Assembly: GCA_027625915.1 (NCBI GenBank) | Contig: JANTQA010000026.1 | Location: forward strand, 1,922,001-1,986,000 | Source of the DNA: Anaeramoeba flamelloides | Lineage: Eukaryota > Metamonada > Anaeramoebidae | Direction: 5' to 3' | DNA length: 64,000 nucleotides | Notes under the pieces: generated by a model | What the model was told of the DNA's origin: nothing | Database searches by the model: none | Seen by the model: the letters and a program-made list of their open reading frames with translations, nothing else | Position numbers and translations under genes: made by a program | Shown: positions 10,746-21,879 of the stretch, piece by piece | Layout of the letters: every line of letters begins with the position of its first letter | Numbering within the stretch: the stretch's first letter is position 1

Positions 10746-13700
10746 ATGAGCGAAATTATTTCCTTATTTATTGGTCAAAGTGGCAATGGTGTGTGTACCG
10801 AATTTTTGAAATTAATTGCTGAAGAGCATGGGTTATCTGAAAATGGAAAATACCAAGGTGATCAAGGTTACCAACTTGAAAATATTCAGACTTATTTTGA
10901 AGAGCAATCGTCTGGTTTGTTGTTTTTTTCAAACTTTCCTTTCTTTGTTTTTGAGAAAAAAAAGAAAAACAAACATTTTCATACACCTAAATTACCAACA
11001 CCCACTTAACTGAGAAACCAGTTAATAATCTAGTCTCTCAATCTTCATGGTTTTATATTTAATTTAAAACGATCAATAAACTTAAACAAGAGTTGCAAAA
11101 CTAACAATGCAAATACTGTTGCTGTTATTAATGTTAAATTTTAACCAATCCCAAGAATCTCAAACAAAATAAACAATACAAGAACAGTAACAAAAGAAAA
11201 CATTTTCTAATTGGTTGGATTTTTGATAAAGACAAAGATTTTACTTCTTTTTCTATTTTTTTTTTCTATAAGTAATGCTTTTGGTATTCTCATAGCATTA
11301 TTTTGGAATAGAAAATTCAAATTACATCATTAAACAACAGTATTTTACCAACCTCAGATGAGATTTTTTTTTCTTTGTTTACAATTTTAAACAAGAACGA
11401 TCCTGTTGTCAAAATAAAGCGGACATAAAAAATTTAATTCAAGTTTCAAAATAAAAAGCGTGTTTTTTTGTTATAGAAAACCAATACATTAACCGACCAA
11501 AAAAAACCAACAATAAACAATAAGTAAATCTGATATTGATTTCTTAAGGTTCTATTATTAAAAAAGAAATTCTAAAAATGAAGGATTAAATTATGGAAAA
11601 TTATTATCAAAAAATAGATTAAATTTCTATCGAAAAATTTTAATCCTCAAAAAATCAAAAAAACAAAAAATTTCAGAAAATTTTAAGGGGCTAGTCTGTA
11701 TATTAATTTTTTTTTGACCAATTTCAAAATAAGGGTTCTGAATCTAGAAATATTTTTAATATTGAAAATAAACAGTGGTTTTCAAATCTCAGTAATTGGA
11801 AAATAATTTTCTCAATCTCGATTAAATTTGGGTAAAAAAAATTTAATAGAGATTAGTCCCTTAAGAAAATTACAAAAAATTTCTTGCATCAAATTCAATC
11901 CCTTATTTAAAACAAAACAAAATAGCCAATGGATTTACCTTCAAAATTGATTTGAACTTAGGTATACTATTGGCCAGTAAATTGAATATTAAATTGGAAC
12001 AACAAGAAGAAAAACAAAAAGCATGGATTATATTTTGAAACTGGGAGAAATCTTTTCAGCATGCATTATTTTGATCACTCTAATAAAGAATTATTTTTTC
12101 AAAAGTAGTAAACCCCATTATAGGTTTATAAACCCTGAAACGGGAAAAAAGATTATCAAGTATTAGAGATGAAGACATATTAAACTAAAATTCAAAATTT
12201 TCCACACAGCTAAAACGTTCCAAACAATCACAATAATACAATTTCATTGAAATTGGAGATAATTTTGATTTTTGTGAAATATAAAAATCATTTTTTCATC
12301 TTTTAGTTTTTCTTTTCATTTCATTGTTTGAATTACGTAATTTGTTTCGTCTATCAAAAATTTTTTTGAACAATTGATATTATGGTAAAGTCAAGTTGTT
12401 CCAAATAGAAGAACTCAAATAAAATTAGTTGATAGTATCTAACCATTTGATCGATCAATAATCCTAATAGAATTTAAACAAATTTACTAATGTATTTTTT
12501 TGTTTTGCTCTCTCCAAAATTTTTAACACACCCTGATTTATTTGTATTGATAATTATTTATTTATTGTTTTGTGAGTATTGTAATTTATAAACAAGTGTT
12601 AACATTTCAATTAGTGAATGGTTCTAATTTGGTAAATCTTCTTGAATTGATTAAATAAGTTTTTTTCTTCACAAATTGAATTTTGGTGTGTTAAAAATTT
12701 TGAATTGGGGTTTATTTTGGTTCTTAGCTGATTGATCTTAAACTTGGTATTAATTATAATAGTTGTTCAAAAAATGAATTTATTTTTTTATCCTAAAATA
12801 CAAAATAAAGGATGCAAGACTAATATTCTGGGAAGGTATTTAATAATAATTTTTGATTTTTGGGTTTTTGATTGAAATTTTTATTTCGGTAAGGTTTCTT
12901 TTGGTGCCTTTAAAAAAAATATTTTTTTTTTACCCAATTATGGTATTGGAAAATAATAACCAGACACGAAAATTATACCTGGTACGATTTTTAATGGATA
13001 ATATTAGGAAAATTGCTCTGTAATTTATTTTTCTTTGAATTCAAATCCTTTTATTTCAGAATCAAAATTTTTAAATTCCAATAAAACTATTTATTAGAAT
13101 GATGATTAATTAAATTATAAACTCTGTTTCAGTCAAACGGGCCCAACATTTTTTTCAAATATCAATTATTTTATCCAATTGACCTTTGAAGAACAAATAA
13201 GAAATAATTGTAATAATACACATCAAAGAATTATTGACACCCATATGAAAGAAAACTAATTAATCAATAAATTTTCTTAAAAATTGAAAAACTCAAATTC
13301 TTAGCCTATTGAGAAAAACAAGAATGTCCGTTTTGAACTTCTACTGGTATTTGAATAATAAATAGGAAACAATTTTCACTTCATTTTCCATACTTTTCTT
13401 TTAGAAATCAATTCCTCCAACGAAGTGTGTTGGTATTTGTGATCTCTATTTGAAAAAGGAAATGAAAATGAAGTGAAAATTTTTGAAATTTATTAATCAA
13501 ATATCAAGATCAAAGATCTTCTTAGAATTCTAATAGAAATCAATACGATTTCTCAACAATCATTTCCATTGTTTCATTAACCTTAGAATAACACATTTTT
13601 ACCAAGTGACTGTTGATCTTGCAATAAAAAAATTTTGGCAACTTAGAATTAGTTATTGAAAAAACAATTAAAAAAAAACAAAAATGTGAAAAAATGATTT

Positions 13701-16700
13701 TAATTTTGAAAATTTTCAAAGAAAAATTTTTCTTCTAATATCCATACAAAACCTTTAAAAACATGATTTCACCCATTGCAACTGGGCCCCTTTGACTGAA
13801 AAATAGTTTACTTGTATAAAACACCATTCAATCAATCAAAAAACAAGAATAGAAAATATCATTATCAAAATTCATAGTAAACCTCTATAAAACTCGATTT
13901 TTTTTTCAAAAAAGTTGATCTACTTGGGCAATCAAACAATTAGTTGAGTATTCTATAGACACCCCACATTAATGAACTTTGGGTAGGTTTATTACCGAGT
14001 TCATAAAAAATTTCGTTTGTTATAAAAAAAGGATTTGATTTTGAATAAAAGAAATTACACAGCAATTTTCCTAATATTATTAATTAGAAATCTTGATCAG
14101 GGATTATTGCCAAGTAAGGTATTTTTTCCACTACTATAATTGGGAAAAAATGAAATAATTTTGTTAAAAGCACCAAAAGAAACCTTACAGAAATAAAAAT
14201 TTCAATCAAAAACCCAAAAATCAAAAATTATTTTCAATACCCCCCCAACCTATTAGCCTTATATCCTTTATTTATTTTTTTTTTTTAAAAAACAATAAAT
14301 TGAAAAAATTGCCCTTTTTAACCAACATTAAAATTCATAGCAAACTTAAAGCCAATCAGTTAATAACATTCCACCACACCAAATACCCATATAGGTTTTT
14401 TTTTTTTTTTCGATTTCAGGGATTTTAAACATTAACAAATTGATAAAAATTAGGGAGAAAAGAGTTCAAAAAACTACTTGAAAAAAAAAAAAATAACTGT
14501 TTTTATGAAAATTTAATCTCTTTGAAAAAACTAAATAATTACAGAGAAAGAGTTCTACCTTTTATAAATAATCGCATTTTTTATTGAATAAATAACCCAT
14601 TTTCACACAAAAGTTTAAAAATATATAAGTGATAATCGCTAAACTTGGATTTTTCATTACAGTTCAACAAATCAATAAAAAAATTAACTTTTTGGAACTA
14701 TATAGATTAAATATTTTTTTATGGAGATAACAAAAATTATAAATATTGTGAAAAATACAGCTTTTTTAAAAAAGTTAGTACTTTTTTTTAAGCGATTTTC
14801 AGAATTAAAACTTTTAAAAACTTTTTTATTTTAATAAAGTGAAAACTTCTTTTTTTTTTAAAGAAAGAACCTTTCTTTTCACACCAATCCCTATCCCACA
14901 TTTAATGAATGATATCTCACTTTTTTTAAATCAGAAAACTTTCAAAAAGTTTTAATTCTGAAAAAGTAAAAACTTTTTTGAAATAGAAAACTTTTTAAAA
15001 GTTTTAAAAAAGTCATCAATTTTTTATAACAGCAATATTAAAAAATCAAAAAATTCAGAAAAAAATACCTTTTTGAAAAAATAGTGTTTAAAAACATCAA
15101 CACAGACACATAAACACAAGATAGAGTAATTAGTGTTATATTTTTTAGTTTTTTTGATATAAAATTTAACTCTTTTTTTTTTTTTTTTGAGTTGGCAAAT
15201 ATTTTTTCATAAATATTTTAAATTTAAAAAAACATTTTAATTCGTAAAGAAAATCCAAATACATAATAATCAACTGAACTTCAATAATCTCAATTTTTAA
15301 CGAAAAAAATTAAATTTTTGATTTTCTCCAAGCTTAATAAAACAATTTTATCCACTAAATAAGAAAAAAAAAATTTTTTTAGAAATAATATAAGATTAAA
15401 ATTAAAAAAAAACCGTATAAATAAAAAATTATTTTTTTACCAAAAATTTTATCATTCAAACAAAATATTTTTTTCTACTATTGATTCATTGAAATATATT
15501 AAAATCGATACTGGATTGACACTTATTATTTTTTTCTTAATTATCCTTTTTAAAAAATAACTACCCTAAAAAAAAAAAAAAAATAATAGAAAAATATATA
15601 TCAAGATCTATTAATATTGATGTAAATCCGACCCCAGTTGAAAATTTACAAGATAATAAATACTTTCCATTATTGAATCAAAAAAATTTCATCAAACCTG
15701 ATTTTGGGAATGGAATTTCTTTTGCAAAAGGATATTATACACACGGAACAGAAATTTCCAATGACGTTGAAAATGTCATTAGAAAGGAAGTCGAAAAAAC
15801 AAACAAATTCCAAGGATTTCAATTTATCCATTCAATCGCAGGCGGGACAGGTTCAGGCTTGGCTTCATTACTTACTGAAAAAGTAGAGGAAGAATATAAG
15901 AAAAAAGCAGTTTACAATTATACTATTTTCCCTTTCACAGACCCGAATAAAGAAAAAAACCTACTTGCACCGTATAATATTGTACTATCCCTTCATTACT
16001 TGATCGAGCTTTCTCATTTCACAATACTTTTGGATAATGATCAATTAGATTACCTTAGTAAAAAGAAACTACAAATTAAAGAACCAGATTTTAATAATTT
16101 TAATTCAATTATTTCTAGATGTATAAGTGGGGTTACAAGTTCCATGAGATTTCCTGGTAAATTGAATTGTGATTTAAATAAAATTTGCCATAACCTTATT
16201 TTTTTCCCAAGATTACATTTTGTGTGCCCTTCAATATATCCAACAAATTGGCTAAATTCAACAGGTGATGAATATTTTGATATTGAGGAATTCACAAATC
16301 AATTTTTAAATTCTGAAAATTTTTTAGTTTTTATTGATCCCATAAAAGAAAAATATTTTACAATACAATCAATTTTTAGAGGAGTTTTACCCATTGGCTC
16401 AATCGAAGAGAATTTATACAAGATACAAAAATATAAACAAATACAATCACCCAAATGGATGAATTCAAATATAATCAATACCGCATATAGCCAAATACCA
16501 CCAACTAATCAAAATTTTGATGTTACTTCTTTATCAAACACCACCGCAATACTTCCAAAATTCAAAAGATTATTAAACAATTTTACCAATTATTTTAAGA
16601 AAAAAATGTATATGAAAAATTTTTCATATGATGGAATGGAGGAAATGGAATTCCTAGAAGCCGAAGTAAATTTTAGAGATTTAATAGAAGAGATACAGCG

Positions 16701-16716
16701 ACAAAAACAATTCTAA
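10746..16716 (+). CDS. Divergent beta-tubulin, two exons
   Basis: A beta-type tubulin, the GTP-binding subunit of microtubules. Exon 1 (10746-10914) encodes MSEIISLFIGQSGN and, later, GKYQGDQGYQLENIQTYFEE, matching the beta-tubulin N-terminus. Exon 2 (15590-16716) continues KYISRSINIDVNP (family KYVPRAxLVDLEP), then HSIAGGTGSGLASLL with the glycine-rich phosphate loop at about residue 140, its usual place, then SGVTSSMRFPGKLNCDL, FPRLHF and a C-terminal helix GMEEMEFLEAEVNFRDLIEE. Spliced length is 431 residues (usual about 445), without the acidic tail and with an altered stretch after residue 68. It is much more divergent than tubulins usually are, and the MREI start tetrapeptide used in autoregulation is MSEI here. 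This is probably a specialised paralogue; the glycine loop is intact, so GTP binding is likely kept. Confidence 0.9.
11350..12095 (+). repeat. Duplicated segment, copy 2 (with MITE)
   Basis: The partner of 8.9-9.5 kb, interrupted at 11683-11864 by the TTAA MITE. It lies in the tubulin intron whereas copy 1 lies upstream of the gene, so the duplication spans the tubulin 5' end. I see no second copy of tubulin exon 1. Confidence 0.7.
11683..11864. mobile_element. TTAA-flanked MITE, copy 1
   Basis: TTAA at 11683-11686 and 11861-11864 bound a 174-bp non-coding element. The left end GGGGCTAGTCT and the right end (complement GGGACTAATCTC) are inverted repeats of about 17 bp. It sits inside the 11.4-12.1 kb member of a duplicated pair whose partner at 9.0-9.5 kb lacks it, which confirms the boundaries. 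TTAA duplications suggest piggyBac-type mobilisation; no transposase is present. Confidence 0.82.
12515..12702. repeat. 18-bp inverted repeat around 150 bp
   Basis: CAAAATTTTTAACACACC (12515-12532) and its complement (12685-12702) bound a short A/T stretch next to FB1 copy a. It could be a small foldback element or an older FB1 end. Confidence 0.55.
12933..14144 (-). mobile_element. R2 foldback element, copy a (interrupted by R3)
   Basis: Long terminal inverted repeats begin CCCAATTATGGTATTGG (12933) and complement CCCAATTATAGTAGTGG (ending 14144), extending well over 100 bp with indels. The interior 13820-14110 is the reverse complement of the copies near 36 and 54 kb (shared TTTATAGAGGTTTGCTAG-like and AACCTACCTAAAGTT stretches). 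An R3 element is inserted at about 13118. Non-coding. Confidence 0.7.
13118..13815. mobile_element. R3 element, copy a (nested in R2)
   Basis: About 700 bp, left end AACTCTGTTTCAGTCAAACG, right end the complement of CTTTGACTGAAAAATAGTT, with GGGCCC next to each and flanking TA. Comparison with the R2 copies at 36 and 54 kb shows these bases are extra. An internal hairpin at 13374-13480 pairs TTTTCACTTCATTTTCC with its complement. No coding sequence. TA duplications suggest a Tc1/mariner-mobilised non-autonomous element. Confidence 0.7.
14756..15026. repeat. R4 foldback repeat, copy a
   Basis: About 270 bp built from inverted AAAACTTTTTGAAAGTTTT-like arms around a distinctive centre (TTTTCACACCAATCC at 14877 and ATATCTCACTTTTTTTAAATC). 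The second copy is at 63.4-63.65 kb. Non-coding; near the 3' end of the tubulin intron. Confidence 0.65.
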
Positions 16717-17107
16717 TTACTGACTTGGAAAATAGAGTTTAATATTCTTCATGTCTCTCAATTGTTTTTAAAGATAGCTCAAAACAATCTATGAGATTAT
16801 TTGAAAGGGTAAACCCATATTTATAATTCTGCAGAGGTGGTTATAACTGTTTTTATACGGATAAATAAATCTTTAATTGTATTGTAACATTTATTTTATT
16901 TTATTTTTATTAATGAATCATTAAATCTTTTAATAATCGTGCTTCATTACAACAACACATTTTATTAAATATTTCATAGCCTTGAATATTAAATTTAAAT
17001 TTGATTTTGTAAATGAAAAATATAGTCTACATGTGGTATTATATTGTCATAGCTATATAATTATTGAATTTGATAAATATCAAATTATAAATTTTTAGTT
17101 ATTGATT

Positions 17108-17866
17108 TATTATATAAACTCCATTTTACTCAAAGAGATCCAGCCAAAAATGAAAAATTCATTTTTTTTTTTTCAAGAACCAACCAAACTAAGATTATTT
17201 AGAAATAAGAGAAATAATAAAATTCAGATTAGGGTTGAGATTCATCAAAGAAATACTTACAGTCAGTTCCACTTTTAAGGGACAAACTTTCACGAAATTT
17301 AAGGCACAAAAAAAATCTCAAATTAAAGCACAAAATTTAGGATTTATTTTTTTTTACAAATTATTTTTACTAGAATTTGAATTTTGTGCCTTAATTTGAG
17401 ATTTTTTTTGTGCCTTAAATTTCGTGAAAGTTTGTGCCTTAAAAGTGGAACTGGCTGTTATAAACCATAAATTTCTACAAAAAAATAAAATATTAAAAAA
17501 ATTTTTGGTCACTTTCATTGATACTTGTATAAAATTTCTCAATATCTTTGGAAAATTTAAATTGTTGATAATACGCTTTTTTAATTGTACGTTTATTTTG
17601 TTTTAAAGATAATACAAACATCACTTTTCTGTATGTTAATTTGGATTTTCAAACATTTTTTTTTTCAAATTGACTTTTTTAAAAAAAAAGAAAAGAAAAT
17701 AAAAAAGAAAAAGAAAAAAAAAAAAAAGAGTGAAAAAGATCAATGAAAAAGAAAAAAAAATTGAAAATGAGTATAAATGATTTTGAGACGAATAATAAAT
17801 TGGACTCATAGAATATGTTCTATTTCTTAGATAAAATAGGAGCCACTTTGACTGGAAAAAAGTTCA
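17108..17866. mobile_element. R3 element, copy b (hosts the hairpin MITE)
   Basis: Left end AACTCCATTTTACTCAAAGA and right end, complement of CTTTGACTGGAAAAAAGTT, match the R3 ends. The right half (17610-17866) closely matches 38095-38343, sharing GAATATGTTCTATTTCTTA. It contains the 198-bp Harbinger-like hairpin. Non-coding. Confidence 0.62.
17260..17457. mobile_element. Hairpin MITE, Harbinger-like (TTA target duplication)
   Basis: A 198-bp near-perfect foldback: arms of about 82 bp (17260-17341 and 17376-17457) with few mismatches and a short A/T loop. The ends are CAGTCAGTTCC and complement CAGCCAGTTCC, flanked by TTA at 17257-17259 and 17458-17460. A 3-bp TTA duplication is typical of PIF/Harbinger elements. 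Each arm carries three degenerate copies of TTAAGGCACAAA. It is nested inside an R3 element. Arm identity near 95 percent suggests a fairly recent insertion. Confidence 0.8.
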
Positions 17867-18808
17867 GTTACAATAAAATGAATATTACATACATCTAACC
17901 AACTCAATCGAAAGTTGTATTAAATAAAACAGTATTTAACTCCGATTATATAAATAGGATAGGTTTAATCATACACAACACAATCAACAATGCTCTATCC
18001 AACCCAAACATTTTTAACCATTCTTAAAGATACTCCAGCTTACACAGATACTCACACGAATAAGTATTAACATACAATAGATATACTCCAAATTATACCT
18101 TCACCCCTTTAGAGAGCTGGAAGTAGAAAATTCAAAAAAAAAAAAAAAAAAATAATTTACTTGAAAGCAAAATTGTTGTTTTTCTATAACCCCTTTATCT
18201 CAAAAAATTATTTTGATGCTTGTGTTAATTGGGTATTTTTGAGATTATTTCAAATAAACCAGTCCAATTGTAATTTATCTCCACCTACTTCAAATTTCTC
18301 AAGAAAAAAAAAAATGATTAACAAAATATAAACTAAGTATTGATCTTATAAATTGAAAAAGAAACTTCAAGAGCAAAAAACCCAAGAATTTCAGAAAAAA
18401 ATTTGTATTTTGAGATAAATTCACTTTTTGAACGTTTAATAATTCAGACACCACGATTGTAAAAAAACTTCCTTAAATCCGTTCAAAAATGAAGATGAAT
18501 TGTTAATAAATTTGATTTTTTTCAAAATTAAATCAATAATGTCATAATAATTATTTTTTCTAAAATTATTTATAACGAATTGGGGAATTCATTGACGTAC
18601 ACCAAGTTTCATTAAAAAACATACAACAACAAACCATCTTTTAGGTTTTCTGTTAATAATTATTGGGTAAAATCTATGAAATTAAAAAACCGAAAAAAAA
18701 TTTACAATTAGGGATTCTAAAATATAGTTTTTTCAAAAATGAATAATTATCATTTTTGGTAATATCTTAAGATTTTGAAAAGGAATTAAAATAAAAAAAA
18801 TAATCAAA
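17867..18808. other. Gene-free stretch
   Basis: It contains an A-run (18134-18151) and no recognised feature. Confidence 0.5.
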
Positions 18809-18982
18809 ATAACAATTTTTTTGTTCGAAATATATATTCATTATTCGTTTTATCATTGGTTAATGAAAAAGAAAATTATGATTCTTTATTAAAATTTCTA
18901 AACAAAAATTTAGAAATTAGGGCTGTAAGTGGAAATTAATTTCCTCCCTTCAAAAAAAAAAAAAAAAAAATAACAATTTTTT
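18809..18982 (+). mobile_element. LINE copy L2, short 3' fragment with target duplication
   Basis: A 5'-truncated insertion of 147 bp (18823-18969) flanked by ATAACAATTTTTT at 18809-18822 and 18970-18982. The body matches the LINE end (TTTCTAAACAAAAATTTAGA, then AATTAGGG), then the stem-loop GGAAATTAATTTCC (18931-18944), CTCCCTTC and an A-tail. The matching duplications suggest it is not very old. Confidence 0.8.
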
Positions 18983-19835
18983 ATCATGATTATAAGGTAT
19001 TTCCATAAAAATGGGGCATAATTTTTTTTTTTACATTTCATAAAAAATCATCTTTTTTAGTGATGGTAATCATTAATCAACTATACCAAATTAAGTTTAA
19101 TATTTATACCGATAGTACCAACCACTTATTGGATTTATTTCAAAAAAAGTCCATCAAAATATTTCCCAAAAAATAAAAAAAAATGTACTTTTTTTGGTGA
19201 AAGCAATGTCAAGACCAATTTCAATAAAAAACTGGAAATATATAAAGGGTACAAATGATTTTTTAAACAATAAAATGCAGTTATATGTTTTTAATTCTAT
19301 TTGAAATTTTGTTGTGATTAAAAAAGTTATGAAAACGGGTTTTTCAATCAAAAAGAACACAATAAACACCAATTTCAACACCCCTTAAAATATCAGATAT
19401 AATCGAGATCAAAAAATTTAATACCTCTTCTTTATGTAATACAATACTGTGAAACAAATTGAATTATTATCAAGAATCGATGAATGGTAGTTAATGATTT
19501 TATATATTTAAATACTTTTTTGAAGATTGAGTTTAAAAGATATATTTTATAATAAATTTGTCCCACTTTAGTTGAAATAACTTAATTATTAAATTTTGAG
19601 GAAAAAAAAACAAAAAAAAATAAAGTTTAAAATTCGGCTTTAAAATTTAACAATAAATGCAAAATAAATTGCAATGCGATAATATTATATTTATTATATA
19701 TGGTATAATAAGCCGCTTTTTAGATTTTCACTTTAAATTTTCTAAAATTTCTTACCCCACTACACTTTTTTCTATTCAATTCATTCTGAACACTTATTAC
19801 TTATCATATAATATTTTTTCAATCATTTTTTCAAG
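18983..19835. other. Gene-free stretch before the Tc1 element
   Basis: Short frames only (19154-19381 minus, 19657-19887 plus), A/T-driven and without family resemblance. Confidence 0.5.
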
Positions 19836-21150
19836 TATAGTCTACGACAAAAAAAATTTCCCTCAAACCATCAATTATTTTTTTTGATCTGTCATTTTCA
19901 ATGATTTTTTTTTTGAAAAATTGAAACTATGATATTTGTCATTTTTAATTTTTTATTTTTTTATTCAATATTCGACTTTTATTTACAATAAATTTATTTA
20001 TAAAATGAACAAAAAACAAAAAACCTCACTTGAAACAAAATAGCAAATTCTGTTAAAATTGAAAGAAGGTATACCCATTAAAAAAACTAGCAAAAAAATA
20101 ATAATATTACAACAAAAACTATTCGAAACTGGGATAAAAAAATCCCTTCTAGGATCACATATATGGAAAGAAGTTAGTGGTCTAAAAAAGTTTGTTAAAT
20201 AATGAACAACTCAAAAAAAAGGAAGAAATATTCAATGAAAATCGTGAGAAAAGTTCAATAAAATTGAAACCTTAGACCAAAAAAAAAACTCAATGTATCT
20301 TTATCTATAAGAACTATACAAAGATATCGAAAAAATAATGATTATAATTGCGTTTAACCCATCAAAATTCCAAAACTTTTGCAAAAAGATAAGGAAAAAA
20401 AAAGATGCATTGTAGACTCCACTACAATTAGAACTGGAAAAGGGTGAATTTTGGCGATGAATCAAAAATAGAGTTATTTCGAAATACATCTTATGTTTAT
20501 ATCAAGAAAGGCGAGAAAAGACCCACAAAAAGAAAAAAGATAATAAAAAGAATTTCAGTTATGATTTGGGCTGGAATTTCTTGGAAGTAAAAAAACTGAA
20601 ATTTTTTTTTTCAAAAGATTTTTGCAAAAATTCAAAATCACTAATGAATTCAGAAATTTATACTCGAATACTTGAACAAGCATTACTTCCTTTTATTAAA
20701 AATAAATATGACTGCGATGATTTTGAATTTCTTCAGGACAATGCACCCATTCAGAAATCAAAACTTTCAATGAATTGGTTCAAAAGAAAATTCAATTAAA
20801 TTAGTGTCTTTCCCTACCAAATCACCCGATTTGAATCCAATTGAAAAGATATGGAATGATTTAAAAAAACATGATCGAAGAAGAATCTGCCGAAACCCAA
20901 GAAGAACTGAAAAATTCAATCAAAAAAAATTGGAAAAAAATTTCCACAAAAAAAATTAGAGCCCAGATTAAACACCTTGACAAAATCATTCCTAAAATCC
21001 TAGAAAATGGTGGGGAATTCAACATTTGAAACTTGTTTCGAAAATGATACGACTTTGAAAATTAAAAATACAAATTGAAAATTTTCAACATATAATGTAT
21101 GATTTTGTATTGATAACGTTTGTGAGAAATTTTTTTTGTCGTAGACTATA
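19836..21150 (+). mobile_element. Tc1/mariner transposon, decayed, with complete inverted ends
   Basis: Matching 25-bp inverted ends at 19836-19860 and 21126-21150 include a TA target duplication at the outer edge; the element proper is 19838-21148, 1,311 bp, typical for Tc1. The inverted similarity continues imperfectly about 20 bp inward. Inside, pieces of a DDE transposase lie in order: FGDESKIELF near 20450, FLQDNAPIQKSK near 20730, SPDLNPIEKIWNDLKK near 20825, consistent with DD34E spacing. The reading frame is broken by several stops and at least two frame changes, so it is inactive. It lies between genes, 2 kb upstream of VPS50. The intact ends and decayed coding region suggest a middle-aged copy that could still be moved in trans. 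Confidence 0.9.
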
Positions 21151-21879
21151 TTTTATATATTTTTAGAATTCAAAATAATTAAAAACAATTTTTATAGATA
21201 TTATTAAAAATTTAAATTAGTAAAAATTGATTAATTCAATCAAGAAATTAAAAAAATATTCTACAAAGTAATATTTCTCACTAAATACAATTTTAATTCA
21301 ACAGAATAAAAATAAAATTAAAAAAATTAGATAATTAAAAGGAGATATTATAATTCTAATATTATTTTTTCAATTTTTTTCTCATTTTCTCAATTAATTC
21401 GATTTTTTTATTATCTTTTGTTTCAACAAACACCAAAAATCAAATTTAAGAATACACCACTTTTTAAAAAACACACCAAACCCCGATTGAGCCTAGAGTA
21501 ATGAAACTTCCCTTAAAATGAAAATTTTTTCTCCAGATGAAGATCTTTGTTATTGTGCTTGAACAAAAAAATATATATTTGTGAATGCGAATATCACCTT
21601 TTCTTTTTTTAATCCACAAAAATATAGATTTTCTAAAGAGCGGAAATATTGAACTTAATTTTTATCAAACATTTAGAGTTAAAATTATAGAAAACAAAAA
21701 AACATGGAAAAGAAATACCAATCAAAAGATCCAAAATAATCATTTTTTTTAAATTTATTCAGCATTTTATCCTTGTATGAGTTCCAAACCAAAGACACTT
21801 AAAAAAAAAAAAAATCCAAACGTAAGCCATAAACTTTTTCTTTTTAACTGTACACCTTTATAGCCACAAAATTTTTTAA
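21151..21879. other. Upstream of VPS50
   Basis: It may hold a first VPS50 exon or the leader; several ATGs occur (for example 21499, 21694) but no donor site that restores the frame could be chosen. Confidence 0.4.

Larger units (their letters stand above)
12675..14395. mobile_element. FB1 foldback element, copy a (interrupted by R2)
   Basis: Arms of about 250 bp (12675-12930 and 14150-14395) are inverted repeats: GGTAAGGTTTCTTTTGGTGC on the left matches the complement of GCACCAAAAGAAACCTTAC on the right, and the outer part reads like TTCTTAGCTGATTGATCTTAAA on the left. A complete R2 element sits between the arms. A second, uninterrupted copy lies at 28.7-29.2 kb. It is non-coding and lies inside the tubulin intron. 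Confidence 0.7.
10915..15589 (+). other. 4,675-bp intron of the beta-tubulin gene
   Basis: Donor GTTTGT after exon 1 and acceptor AATAATAG before exon 2, phase 1 (G + AA = Glu). Joining these ends restores the tubulin alignment without a gap (FEEQSS-EKYISRSINIDVNP), which fixes both boundaries. The intron holds a duplicated segment with a MITE (about 11.4-12.1 kb), a three-level nest of foldback elements (12.68-14.4 kb) and one R4 copy (14.76-15.03 kb). I see no other coding sequence in it. Confidence 0.85.

Noticed and set aside
15673-15675. TTG starts for tubulin exon 2, VPS50 (22261) and GCN2 exon 2 (55682)
   Set aside because: In each case the same frame continues upstream with conserved or coding-like sequence, so these are not starts.
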